Assembly: GCA_027306505.1 (NCBI GenBank)
Contig: DAHUZP010000036.1
Coordinates: 1 to 44,323, forward strand
Reading direction: 5' to 3'
Length of the DNA stretch: 44,323 bases
Source of the DNA: Thermoplasmata archaeon
GTDB taxonomy: Archaea; Thermoplasmatota; Thermoplasmata; Lutacidiplasmatales; UBA184
Shown: piece after piece, positions 15,376 to 23,456 of the stretch
Layout of the letters: every line of letters begins with the position of its first letter
Numbering within the stretch: the first letter of the stretch is position 1
Notes under the pieces: generated by a model
Seen by the model: the letters and a program-made list of their open reading frames with translations, nothing else
The model's database searches: none
What the model was told of the DNA's origin: nothing
Program-made: the position numbers and the translations under genes

Positions 15376-17853
15376 CTACGGGCCGGCCCGCTCCATCCTA
15401 GCATCCCCAGAGGTGACCACCGAGGTGGTACCGTGAGGGCCGAAAATGGTTACCATGAGCTGGTAGGTCCCCGGATAGACGAAGAGGTGGGTGATCCAGC
15501 TGCCCGTCTCGTTGGGACAGACCAACGGTCCCCAGGCGGACCCCGAGAGCGCGGCACAGGTCGCGTTCTGGAACGTGGTCCTCGGGAAGCCCGGAGGGAG
15601 AGGGATCCCTGCGCGGAGCAGCTCGCAGGTGAGGTCCGCGTAGGGGCAAGAGTTCCGCGGAGGCTTGGCGGGAGGGGAGGGGCCTGTGAAGGACCAGTTC
15701 ACCGAGGTCGAGTTCGGCCCCACGGGAAGGGCCATGGAGTCGAACGTCACGAGGAAGCCACCGGCAAGCACGACCTTGAGGTCCCAGCCGATGTGCACCA
15801 TAGCGCTCGCGTTCGAGCCCCGCCCTCCGCGCCCGCCATGACCATGAAGGGCCCATCCGAAGGCGGTCGTGTAGAAGGGGGTCGTGAACCCGACCGAGAA
15901 GGGCACCGGGCCGCTGAGATTGGAGGCGGAGACCAGCGCGAACTCGTCGTCGAGGTCCGGGGCGGCCGACGCGTTCCAGGGAAGCACCAGCATCGCCCAG
16001 GCCGACGAGGGGGCTCCGCCGTTCGTGCGGGTCACATTGAGGGAGAGTTGCGTCGTGCACCCCTGTCCGAAGTGTCCTTCGTCCTCTCCTCCCCCGTTCC
16101 CGTTCCCGTCCCCGTCGCCGCCGCGGGCGCAGCAGGCAGGGCCGCCCTCATGGGCCGGAGCGTCGGACCCCCCGCCGCCGCCCGCGCCGCAGCACGAGCC
16201 GCCGTCGTCAGCGGGGGCAAGATGACCTGAGCTCCCCCGGCCACAATCACAACCGTGGTTCGCAGGGGCGAGGGAGGCGCCCGATGGTCCCCGACCGGGG
16301 TCGCAGTCGGAGGAGTTCAGGACCGTGAGGGAGACCGTGTTGCCGACCGCCCCGCTCACGGTCAGGCTGACGTTCACGAGGTAGCAGCCGAAGGCGCCGG
16401 CGCATACTGCACCCCCGTTGCCGCCTCCTCCGCCCCCGCCGCCGCCGCCACCACCACCGCCCCCGGCGGGGTCCGCGACCCTGAGCAGGAGGGAGGTCGC
16501 AGCGTGGTCGCCCAGGGCATCGACGATCGCGAGCGAGACGGTGTAGTTGCCGGCGGTGGCGTAGGCGTGGGTGACGTTCGCCCCGAGGGCGGAGCCGCCA
16601 TCACCGAACGACCAGGTGTATGAGGTGATCGTGGCGTTGGGGTCGGTGCTCGTGCTGGTGAAGGAGACGACCTGTCCCTGAGTGGGGTTCGTGGGGCTGT
16701 ACTGGAAGCTCGCCGTCGGTCCGCTCCCGGGACCCATCGGGTCACCCTCAGACACGAAGGCCCAGACGGAGCCGCTGGGAGGTTGAGGCACGACTGCGAA
16801 GGTGAGGTCGATCCATGAAGCTGGGGCCATGACCGCTGAAACCCCATCGGCGGAGGTGAGTTCCTGGGTCCAGTTCGCTCCCGAGCTCGAGATCGCGCTG
16901 AGAAGCTTTGTCGGGGTGGGCGCAAGGCCTGCGACCCCGCTCAGGAGGCCCAGCCAGGCGAGCGCGTGCTCCCCCTGCCAGGACAAGCGCACGTCGACGA
17001 CCTGAGTTCCGCTTCCTACCGCGCCGCCAATGGGGAGCACGAAGTCGGAGAAGTACTCACGCGGAGCGATGAATCCGATGGTCGTGAAGCCCCCGGTCCC
17101 CTGGTCTTGGACTTGGACGGAGATCCCGGACGCGCCCGGGGTCGGGTAGGCGGGGTCCTCTTGGGCACGGAGGACGATGTCGTCCTGCGCGGCGTTGGGA
17201 ACGTCACCGAAGCTCGCGAGCACGGTGTAGTTCGTGGTGGCCGTGAGGTACCCGGTGGAGGGCGACGAAGCGTTGGCGAGAGGGTCCTGCAATAGCGGCG
17301 TCACATTGTTCCCGGAACCGTTGTCGGCAACGACGACGCTCTCGGCCCCTGAGGCAGAGCTCGGCCCGAGCACACCCTCCTGCACGTAGGCCACAGAGGA
17401 GCCTGGGACGACCGACTCCAGGTCCACCATGTCGAAGGAGCTCGAGTACCCCGGACCTTGCTGGAGCTGAAGCGAGACCCGCCCGCTGCTCGTTGAGAGA
17501 GGCTCCTGGAGGACGTAGGTGTCCTGGAGCCCGGAGGCTCCTGGGGTGGCGTACTGCTCGGGGAGCACGCTGTCGTCGACCGACCACCCGGAGGAGGAGG
17601 GGACCGCGAGGAACGGGCTGCCGTTCGGGTACCCAGGCGAGGACTGGGGGATGGGTGGAGGCGGATTGCCGTTCCCCCCTCCCGCAGGAGGTGGTGAAGA
17701 CCCGCTCGAGGAGGCCGCAGGGACGAGGGAGGAGGAGAATGACGCCGACCAGGCGCCGCCCGAGGAGAGCGCCAGGACCGCCCCCAAGGTCAACGCGGTC
17801 GCGACAAGGGCCCAGGACCTGGCCGACGGGCTGACCGCTTTCAGTAAGCGCAT
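15376..17853 (-). CDS. Secreted PKD-domain protein with Gly-rich and Cys-rich insert
   Basis: 825 residues from the ATG at 17853. The signal peptide is ARSWALVATALTLGAVLAL, and no C-terminal anchor is seen, so it is probably secreted or held by the envelope. The N-terminal part is a beta-rich region of unknown family. One clear PKD domain has SYTWSFGDGGSALGANVTH. It is followed by a run of about 15 Gly and then a Cys-rich stretch with three imperfect repeats of an APA...G..C.C pattern (HGCDCGRG, GGSCCGAG, GPACCARG). A further beta domain with many N-glycosylation-type Asn sites ends the protein. A strong TATA box and a purine-rich Shine-Dalgarno-like stretch precede the start. The Kelch receptor gene follows closely, so the two may form an operon. 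Confidence 0.82.
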   Translation of the reverse strand: MRLLKAVSPSARSWALVATALTLGAVLALSSGGAWSASFSSSLVPAASSSGSSPPPAGGGNGNPPPPIPQSSPGYPNGSPFLAVPSSSGWSVDDSVLPEQYATPGASGLQDTYVLQEPLSTSSGRVSLQLQQGPGYSSSFDMVDLESVVPGSSVAYVQEGVLGPSSASGAESVVVADNGSGNNVTPLLQDPLANASSPSTGYLTATTNYTVLASFGDVPNAAQDDIVLRAQEDPAYPTPGASGISVQVQDQGTGGFTTIGFIAPREYFSDFVLPIGGAVGSGTQVVDVRLSWQGEHALAWLGLLSGVAGLAPTPTKLLSAISSSGANWTQELTSADGVSAVMAPASWIDLTFAVVPQPPSGSVWAFVSEGDPMGPGSGPTASFQYSPTNPTQGQVVSFTSTSTDPNATITSYTWSFGDGGSALGANVTHAYATAGNYTVSLAIVDALGDHAATSLLLRVADPAGGGGGGGGGGGGGGGNGGAVCAGAFGCYLVNVSLTVSGAVGNTVSLTVLNSSDCDPGRGPSGASLAPANHGCDCGRGSSGHLAPADDGGSCCGAGGGGGSDAPAHEGGPACCARGGDGDGNGNGGGEDEGHFGQGCTTQLSLNVTRTNGGAPSSAWAMLVLPWNASAAPDLDDEFALVSASNLSGPVPFSVGFTTPFYTTAFGWALHGHGGRGGRGSNASAMVHIGWDLKVVLAGGFLVTFDSMALPVGPNSTSVNWSFTGPSPPAKPPRNSCPYADLTCELLRAGIPLPPGFPRTTFQNATCAALSGSAWGPLVCPNETGSWITHLFVYPGTYQLMVTIFGPHGTTSVVTSGDARMERAGP

Positions 17854-17917
17854 GGTGCCCTCCCCTCCCCGGAGGACGGACCGGGCTTCCGGTCTGTTTG
17901 TTAACACGCCGCATGGG

Positions 17918-17925
17918 CTATATAG
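17918..17925 (-). promoter_or_regulatory. Strong TATA box (ctatatag)
   Basis: The perfect palindrome ctatatag lies 65-72 bases before the ATG at 17853, which predicts a start site near 17893 and a leader of about 40 bases containing ggggaggggaggg. Confidence 0.7.
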
Positions 17926-18056
17926 GTGTGTCGGGGGCCCTCGAGGGAAGACGTACAAATGCGTATGGACCCGACAGGGGGCGGGACGCCTCCCCGACCC
18001 CCCCTCGCACCTCGAACGCTGAGGTCGCCGAAAGGGCTCCAGGCTGGAAGGCGACC

Positions 18057-18620
18057 CTACGCACCAATTTCCATGGCCTCTAGGGTACCCCCCGCCGCTT
18101 CCACCCTTCGCGTGAGCTCGGAGGCGAAGCTCTTGCGGTCCCTGGGGGAGATGAAGAGAGGGACCTCGTCCGTGAAGATCAAGAGCCCCCGATGGTAGGT
18201 GTGGACCACTTCGAGCTTGCCGACCTGAGGGGACCAGAGCCGAGACCTCCAGCCCCAGGTCCCGAACAGCCCCGTGGGGGAGAGCTCCCGCAGCGAGGAT
18301 CCCTCGATACGGCGGATGGAGGCAAGAGGGATACGTCGCCAACCGAAGAGCCTCCAGGCGTTCAAGTGGTCGTCGTCGATCGAGTAGAAGATCGAGAGCT
18401 GACGGGCGAGGTAGAGCACCATGAGGGCGGTCAGGAGCTCGACCGCGGCCTGGCTCGTCACGAGACGGGGGAGCAGCAGCACGATCGCGAGGATCAAGAT
18501 CGCGTAGAAGATCGGGACGACCACGTCCAGGACCGGCGGCTGCCGGTAGGTCGTCCACGGCGCGGACTTGGACCCCTTGGTCGGAGCCGGGGACCTCACA
18601 TCGTTCGGTGCCTCGGTCAT
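18057..18620 (-). CDS. Membrane protein with bacterial-PH-like domain
   Basis: 187 residues. A cytosolic N-terminal 28 residues, two membrane helices (VLDVVVPIFYAILILAIVLL and AAVELLTALMVLYLARQL), then a PH-like beta domain: YSIDDDHLNAWRLFGWRRIP, SIRRIEGSSLRELS, VVHTYHRGLLIFTDE and the closing helix PRDRKSFASELTRRVEAAGG. This is the layout of bacterial PH-domain (YdbS-like/bPH) proteins, which are membrane-associated and of largely unknown role. The start is the ATG at 18620. It is read alone, between the PKD protein gene (same strand) and the divergent permease gene. Confidence 0.78.
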   Translation of the reverse strand: MTEAPNDVRSPAPTKGSKSAPWTTYRQPPVLDVVVPIFYAILILAIVLLLPRLVTSQAAVELLTALMVLYLARQLSIFYSIDDDHLNAWRLFGWRRIPLASIRRIEGSSLRELSPTGLFGTWGWRSRLWSPQVGKLEVVHTYHRGLLIFTDEVPLFISPRDRKSFASELTRRVEAAGGTLEAMEIGA

Positions 18621-18726
18621 CCGAAGGACCTCTAGCTAGGACCCGTACTACTAGGCTCTGGGGACCTGCGTCGATCGAGCGTCGCATCCGTTCGGCCTTC
18701 AAATCCCCGTCCCCTTACGTCCCCGC

Positions 18727-18732
18727 GGAGGT
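18727..18732 (+). promoter_or_regulatory. Shine-Dalgarno site before a CTG start codon
   Basis: The sequence ggaggt is five bases before the CTG at 18738, the only plausible start that leaves the permease's first membrane helix intact. Confidence 0.6.
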
Positions 18733-18737
18733 CTTTC

Positions 18738-20066
18738 CTGAGCGCGATCCTCTGGACCGGCGCCGCGGTCCTGCTCATCCTCTATGGCGCGGTGATCGCG
18801 CGCCAGCTCGCCGGTCGGGCGGACCAGATCCCCTTCATCTTCCTCGGCGCGGCGGTCGCCCTTGTCGGGCTCGGTGACCTCACGCTCTCCCAGGCGGCCG
18901 CCGCGGTGAACCTGCCCGTCCTTGCCTTCCTCTTCTCCATGTTCGTCTTCGCGGTCGCGTTGGACCGGGCGGGGGCGATGGCCCACCTCGCCCTCTGGCT
19001 GGCTTCCCGGGCGAGGCGTGGGGAGGACCTGGTGCTCTACCTCTTCGTCGGGTTCGGGCTCGTCTCCACGGTCCTGGTCAACGACGCGCTCGTGGTGATC
19101 ATGGTGCCCTTTCTCCTTCATCTCGCGAAGCGCCTCAACGCCCCTCCGGTGCCTCTCCTGCTCACCCTCGCCTTCGGTGTCACGGTCGGCAGCTCTCTGA
19201 CGCCGCTCGGCAACCCGCAGAACCTGCTCATCGCCCTCTCCTCCGGCATGAACGCGCCCATCTCGACGTTCCTCCGCTACCTGCTCCTGCCCATCCTGGC
19301 GAGCCTCCTCCTCGGCGGGCTCTTGCTGCGGCGGATGTTCCGTCCGCAGTTCCAGGAGGTCGCGGACGGGAAGGGTCGACCGGTGCTGAGCGGCGTCCCC
19401 TTCGCGCTCTTCCCTCGGGGGGGATGGCCCTCGCGCATCCGCCGCTACCCCTCCCTCGTGATCTTCCCCGCGACGCTCGTGAGCTTGGTCGTCTTCGAGG
19501 TGCTCGGGTCCCTGGGGATGGGACCGAAGGTCCCGATCTACATGGTCGCCGCCGCGGGGGCGACCGTCCTCCTCCTGGTCCAGCCGGCCCGGGAGCAGCT
19601 GATGGAGCGCGTCGATTGGAGCACACTGCTCCTCTTCGTGGGCCTCTTCGTGGTCATGGCGGGAGAAGTGAACGCCGGGGTCGTCGCCGTGATCTCCCGG
19701 GGCTTCCCCGTTGTCCGCCCAGGCGGAGGTGGCGAGGTCGGGGCCCCGCAGATCGGCTCCATCCTCCTCTCCTCCGCGCTGGGCTCCCAGCTCTTCTCGA
19801 ACGTCCCATGGGTCGCCCTGTCGCTGCCGACCCTCCAGGCCCTGGGCTACAACGCGGGGACGCCGGTCGCCTGGGTCGCCCTCGCGGCGGGGAGCACCCT
19901 CGCGGGGAACGTGACCCTCCTGGGCGCCGTGAGCAACCTCATCATCGCGAACCAGGCCGAGCGTGGCGGCGTAAGGATCCGCCTGGGCGAGTTCATCCGA
20001 TGGGGCGCGCCCGTCGCAGGGCTCTCCATCGGGCTGGTGTTCCTATTGCTCGTCCTGGGGATCTGA
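18738..20066 (+). CDS. ArsB/NhaD/SLC13-type ion transporter, probable CTG start
   Basis: A polytopic membrane protein of about 442 residues with the ion-transporter superfamily hallmarks: two similar halves, each with a re-entrant Asn/Gly loop (TVGSSLTPLGNPQNL and STLAGNVTLLGAVSNLI). It would export or import an anion such as arsenite or a carboxylate; the substrate is undecided. The first GTG (18792) lies inside the first membrane helix and would cut it. Upstream the frame has no ATG, GTG or TTG, but a CTG at 18738 sits five bases after a perfect ggaggt (18727-18732) and restores the helix SAILWTGAAVLLILYGAVIA. I therefore place the start there. The downstream gene is convergent after 13 bases. 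Confidence 0.85.
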   Translation: MSAILWTGAAVLLILYGAVIARQLAGRADQIPFIFLGAAVALVGLGDLTLSQAAAAVNLPVLAFLFSMFVFAVALDRAGAMAHLALWLASRARRGEDLVLYLFVGFGLVSTVLVNDALVVIMVPFLLHLAKRLNAPPVPLLLTLAFGVTVGSSLTPLGNPQNLLIALSSGMNAPISTFLRYLLLPILASLLLGGLLLRRMFRPQFQEVADGKGRPVLSGVPFALFPRGGWPSRIRRYPSLVIFPATLVSLVVFEVLGSLGMGPKVPIYMVAAAGATVLLLVQPAREQLMERVDWSTLLLFVGLFVVMAGEVNAGVVAVISRGFPVVRPGGGGEVGAPQIGSILLSSALGSQLFSNVPWVALSLPTLQALGYNAGTPVAWVALAAGSTLAGNVTLLGAVSNLIIANQAERGGVRIRLGEFIRWGAPVAGLSIGLVFLLLVLGI

Positions 20067-20079
20067 ACGGACCGGGCCG

Positions 20080-21858
20080 CTACGACCCCTCGTAGTAGTA
20101 CTCGCCCTTCGAGCGCTGCTCCCGGTCGAGGACCGACCCTTCCTTGTTGATGCGCGGGCGATGGCTCTCCTCGTCCCGGCGGAAGGTGACCTGGATCTCC
20201 TTCAGCAGGAGGTTCATGCCCTCGCGCATCGAGAAGGGTCCTTCGCCCTTGCCCCGGGACTTCTGCGCGTCCTCGGCATGGAACGTCATGAGGGAGTCCG
20301 CGACGAGGTCCAGGAAGTAGACGTCATGGTCGGCGACGAGCGCCGTGCTCCCCTGTCGTTCGACCAAGCGCTTCACGAGCCTGGCCACGTTCATGCGTTG
20401 GTCGGAGTCGAGGTAGGCGGAGGGCTCGTCGAGGAGGTAGAGCGTCGCCGGACGGCCCAAGCAGAGGGCGATCGCCGCGAGCTGAAGCTCTCCTCCGGAG
20501 AGGTCGGTCAGCGGGACCTCGAGCACCCCGTTCAACCGCAGCGTGGGGACGAGCTCCTTCTGGAAGAGGTCCCCATCGAACCCTCCGGCGGCCACGAGCG
20601 CGTCCACTCGCTCCTTGAGCGTCCAGTCACCGGTCGCGCGCAGGTACTGGGGCTTGTATCCCACGGTCACCCCGGAGGGTGGCGTGCCCTGCGTGGGGGG
20701 TTCCACCCCGGCAAGCATCTTCACGAAGGTGGTCTTCCCGGTCGCGTTGGGGCCCACGATCCCTACGATCTCGGCCTTGTGGAGGGCCCCGCCCGTGACG
20801 GTGAGGTGGAACCGGGGGTAGGCCTTCTCCAAGGCACCGAAGGTCACCCTGGCCACGCGGTGCGCCGTGCCCCGGGGCGGATGGGTGGTGAAGAGGATGG
20901 GCTCAGTTCGGAACCGGACGTTCTCGTCCTGGAGGTAGCCCGCGAGGTAGGTGTTGATCGCGGTCCGCATGGGCATCGGGCGAGTGACCACCCCGAAGGC
21001 CGCCTCCTCGCCGTAGACCAGGTGGGCCTGGTCCGCGAGATAGTCGAGCAGCGCGAGGTCGTGCTCGACCACGACCACGCTCGCCCGCTCGCCCAGGGAC
21101 CTGATCAGCCGGGCGACCTGCAGGCGATGGACGATGTCGAGGTAGTTGGACGGTTCATCCAGCAAGTAGAGGTCGGCCGGGGTCGCCAGGGTCCGGGCGA
21201 GGGCCGCCATCTGGAGCTCACCACCGGAGAGCTCGGAGAGCTCGACCCCTTCTCGGGGACGTAGCCCGGTGTCCTCGAGCGCCTTCCCAGCGTCCCCTCC
21301 CCCCTCGCTCACGAACTTCCCGACGGTCACGCCCTCGCGCTGTGCGAGGGTGTCGACGTACTGGGGCTTGATGACCGAACGGACCTCGCCCTTGGAGAGC
21401 TTGAGGAAGTGGGCCTGGAGCTCCGTGCCGCGGTACTTCCGGATGATCTCCTCCCACGATGGGGGGGCATCGTACCGGCCCAGGTTCGGTTTCTCCGTGC
21501 CCGAGACGACCCGGAGCGCGGTGGACTTGCCGATGCCGTTGGGCCCTAGGATCCCCACGACGCCCTGAGGGCGGGGGATGGGCAGACGGTAGAGCCGGAA
21601 GGAATTGAGCCCGTAGCGGTGGACCATGTCCTCCTCGGCCGCCTCGGGCGTGTTGAGGATCTTGATCGCGGTGAACGGGCACTTGTGCACGCAGATGCCG
21701 CAGCCGATGCAGAGGGTCTCGGAGATGATCGGCTGGCCTCCCTCCCCCCAGACGATGCACTCCTGGCCCATCCGGACCGGCGGGCAGTAGGCTTGGCACT
21801 CCCCCTGGCACTGCTTGGGATGGCACCGGTCCGTGAGCAGGACCGCGATCCTCGCCAT
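20080..21858 (-). CDS. ABCE1/Rli1 ribosome recycling ATPase
   Basis: A 592-residue soluble twin-ATPase that splits ribosomes after termination. The N-terminal iron-sulfur domain has Cys12, 17, 21 and 25 and the ferredoxin motif CIGCGICVHKCPF (Cys50, 53, 56 and 60), giving two 4Fe-4S sites. ABC domain 1 has Walker A GPNGIGKST (105-113) and signature LSGGELQ; ABC domain 2 has GPNATGKTT and LSGGELQ, with YLLDEPSAYLDSD as Walker B. Length is typical of the family. The ATG at 21858 gives the family N terminus (MARIAVLLTDRCHPKQC). It starts 28 bases after the mptA-like gene, so the two are probably cotranscribed. Confidence 0.96.
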   Translation of the reverse strand: MARIAVLLTDRCHPKQCQGECQAYCPPVRMGQECIVWGEGGQPIISETLCIGCGICVHKCPFTAIKILNTPEAAEEDMVHRYGLNSFRLYRLPIPRPQGVVGILGPNGIGKSTALRVVSGTEKPNLGRYDAPPSWEEIIRKYRGTELQAHFLKLSKGEVRSVIKPQYVDTLAQREGVTVGKFVSEGGGDAGKALEDTGLRPREGVELSELSGGELQMAALARTLATPADLYLLDEPSNYLDIVHRLQVARLIRSLGERASVVVVEHDLALLDYLADQAHLVYGEEAAFGVVTRPMPMRTAINTYLAGYLQDENVRFRTEPILFTTHPPRGTAHRVARVTFGALEKAYPRFHLTVTGGALHKAEIVGIVGPNATGKTTFVKMLAGVEPPTQGTPPSGVTVGYKPQYLRATGDWTLKERVDALVAAGGFDGDLFQKELVPTLRLNGVLEVPLTDLSGGELQLAAIALCLGRPATLYLLDEPSAYLDSDQRMNVARLVKRLVERQGSTALVADHDVYFLDLVADSLMTFHAEDAQKSRGKGEGPFSMREGMNLLLKEIQVTFRRDEESHRPRINKEGSVLDREQRSKGEYYYEGS

Positions 21859-21886
21859 GCGACGTGCCTCCGAGATCCCCTGAGGT

Positions 21887-22783
21887 CTATCGACCCGCGA
21901 GGCCCGCGTTATGGCGCAGCTCGCCCAGGAGCACATGGTGCTCCGCCCGGACGTCGTACTTGTGGATCGACTCCTCGCTCCGGGTCTCGGCGAGGACCTC
22001 CACGTCGTCGGGAAGCTCCGGGAACCGCTCGGAGGTGAGCCGCAGCACCTCTCGGAGCACATCCTCGACGAACCTGGGCTTGCGGTGCGCCGCGAGGACG
22101 ACCGCCCCCTCGTCCCCACGCTTGAGGATGGCGTAGGTGGGGGAGCTCTGGGCCTCCTCGATCGCGTCGAGGAGACGGTCCGCCTCGACCTCGATAGGCT
22201 CGGGCAGGGTCAGGGTGAGGCGGGTATGGTTGCGCTGGTTGTGGGTGATCATCGGAAGCGCGTCGAAGCGGGAAGAGCCGAGCTCGGGGAACTCCTGGGA
22301 GAGCGCGCTTCGGCAGGTCTCCATGGCGCAGGGGCAAGCGGTCATGCCCACCCCCTCCGCCCCGATCGCCTTTCGGATCCCGATACCTCCAGGGGTCCGG
22401 GAGGCCCAGGCCTTCCCGAACAGGCGATAGTCCTCGAGCGACACCCGGTCGGAGGCGACGCCCCGCGATCGGAAGTACTCAGCCTCGGCGGAGACCTCGG
22501 CCTCGTTCGCGTAGTCGTGGCGTGCCAGGAGCTCTCGAGCGATCCCCACACAGCTCGCTTCCAGCGAGGAGGAGGGCCGTACCACGGTGGAGTCAATCGC
22601 CTCGGCGAGGATCTGGGCGTTCCGGGAGAGGTCGGAGCCCTTGCGGCTCTCCGGCAGGTCCACGTACACCTCGATCGACGCCGCGAGGGTGTGGGCACGG
22701 TCGGGCCGCTGGATCACCAGAGGCTTGCGGACCCCTGTGATCCCCACCTTCCCCAGCGCGAGCCGGGGCACCGCAGGGGCCAT
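21887..22783 (-). CDS. mptA: GTP cyclohydrolase, MptA/FolE2 family
   Basis: 298 residues from the ATG at 22783. The family converts GTP to dihydroneopterin 2',3'-cyclic phosphate (MptA, first step of tetrahydromethanopterin synthesis) or to dihydroneopterin triphosphate (FolE2). Signatures: GMTACPCAMETC (146-157, metal-site Cys) and ITHNQRNHTRLTL (His181 and His186), plus a C-terminal SIHKYDVRAEH. The archaeal setting favours MptA, but the product was not tested. A TATA-like stretch ctttTgaag on the minus strand (22822-22830) lies about 40 bases upstream. The frame continues upstream, but that part is low-complexity and would run into the divergent MIP18 gene. The gene is followed by ABCE1. 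Confidence 0.9.
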   Translation of the reverse strand: MAPAVPRLALGKVGITGVRKPLVIQRPDRAHTLAASIEVYVDLPESRKGSDLSRNAQILAEAIDSTVVRPSSSLEASCVGIARELLARHDYANEAEVSAEAEYFRSRGVASDRVSLEDYRLFGKAWASRTPGGIGIRKAIGAEGVGMTACPCAMETCRSALSQEFPELGSSRFDALPMITHNQRNHTRLTLTLPEPIEVEADRLLDAIEEAQSSPTYAILKRGDEGAVVLAAHRKPRFVEDVLREVLRLTSERFPELPDDVEVLAETRSEESIHKYDVRAEHHVLLGELRHNAGLAGR

Positions 22784-22940
22784 CGCGTGAACGTCCCTCA
22801 CGCCGCGCGCGAGGCGGGACCCTTCAAAAGCCTGCCCGCAGGACCTTCCCATGGGAAGGACGTGGACGTCTGTGGGGCGCTCGGCGGGTCCAGCTCCGCG
22901 GGGGGACCTTCCTCGCGTCCGCGCCCCCTGGGTAAAGGGT

Positions 22941-22948
22941 GTAATACC
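22941..22948 (+). promoter_or_regulatory. TATA-like box for the MIP18-family gene
   Basis: gtaatacc ends 22 bases before the ATG at 22970; the spacing predicts a leaderless mRNA. Confidence 0.55.
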
Positions 22949-22969
22949 TCGCACCCGCTCCCACCTCCG

Positions 22970-23401
22970 ATGACCGCTGAAGGTTCGCCCGACGCCGGGC
23001 CCGCCGCTCCTTCCACCGTCGCGCCATCCTCTTCACCTCCTGCGGCCGCCACGGAGAACTCCCCGACCTCCGCAGCCGCCCCAGCTCCGGGCAGCCGGCA
23101 GGAGAAGGAGATCCTGGTCCGAAAGACCCTCAAGAAGATCTACGACCCCGAGATCCCCATGAACATCGTCGACCTGGGGCTCATCTACGGGTTCGAGTGG
23201 TCCGATGATCAGCACCTCACGATCAAGATGACCATGACCGGACCGGGCTGCCCCGTCGCGGGGATCCTCGCGGAAGAGGTCAAGACCGGTGCCGAGACCG
23301 TCCCCGGCATCCAGGAAGCGAAGGTCGACGTCGTTTGGGAACCTCCGTGGGGGCCCGAGAAGATGAGCGACTTCGCCAAGCGCCAGTTCGGCTACCTCTG
23401 A
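22970..23401 (+). CDS. MIP18/SufT-like (DUF59) iron-sulfur assembly protein
   Basis: 143 residues. The first 45 are a Pro/Ala/Ser-rich, probably disordered extension. The rest is a DUF59 domain: YDPEIPMNIVDLGLIYGFEW, a strand LTIKMTMTGPGCPVAG with the conserved Cys of the family, VPGIQEAKVDVVWEPPWGPEKMSD. DUF59/MIP18 proteins assist iron-sulfur cluster loading or maturation in the cytosol; the exact client is not known. The ABCE1 neighbour on the other strand carries two 4Fe-4S clusters, but a functional link is only suggestive. The gene has its own TATA element and is divergent from mptA. Confidence 0.9.
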   Translation: MTAEGSPDAGPAAPSTVAPSSSPPAAATENSPTSAAAPAPGSRQEKEILVRKTLKKIYDPEIPMNIVDLGLIYGFEWSDDQHLTIKMTMTGPGCPVAGILAEEVKTGAETVPGIQEAKVDVVWEPPWGPEKMSDFAKRQFGYL

Positions 23402-23456
23402 GCGAGCGGGCCCCCGCGCTCTCGCGAGGGGAGGGCCTCCTCTCGCCCAGGGGACC

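Noticed and set aside
15303..15404. Longer N terminus for the Kelch receptor
   Set aside because: The added residues are Pro/Arg-rich and overlap the previous gene; the ATG at 15302 begins directly at the signal peptide.
16400..16480. CRISPR or short repeat array in the Gly/Cys-rich region
   Set aside because: The repetition comes from Gly codons and imperfect protein repeats; spacers and conserved direct repeats are absent.
17854..18702. Upstream extension of the PKD secreted protein by 283 residues
   Set aside because: It is the shadow frame of the PH-like membrane protein gene and has low-complexity composition.
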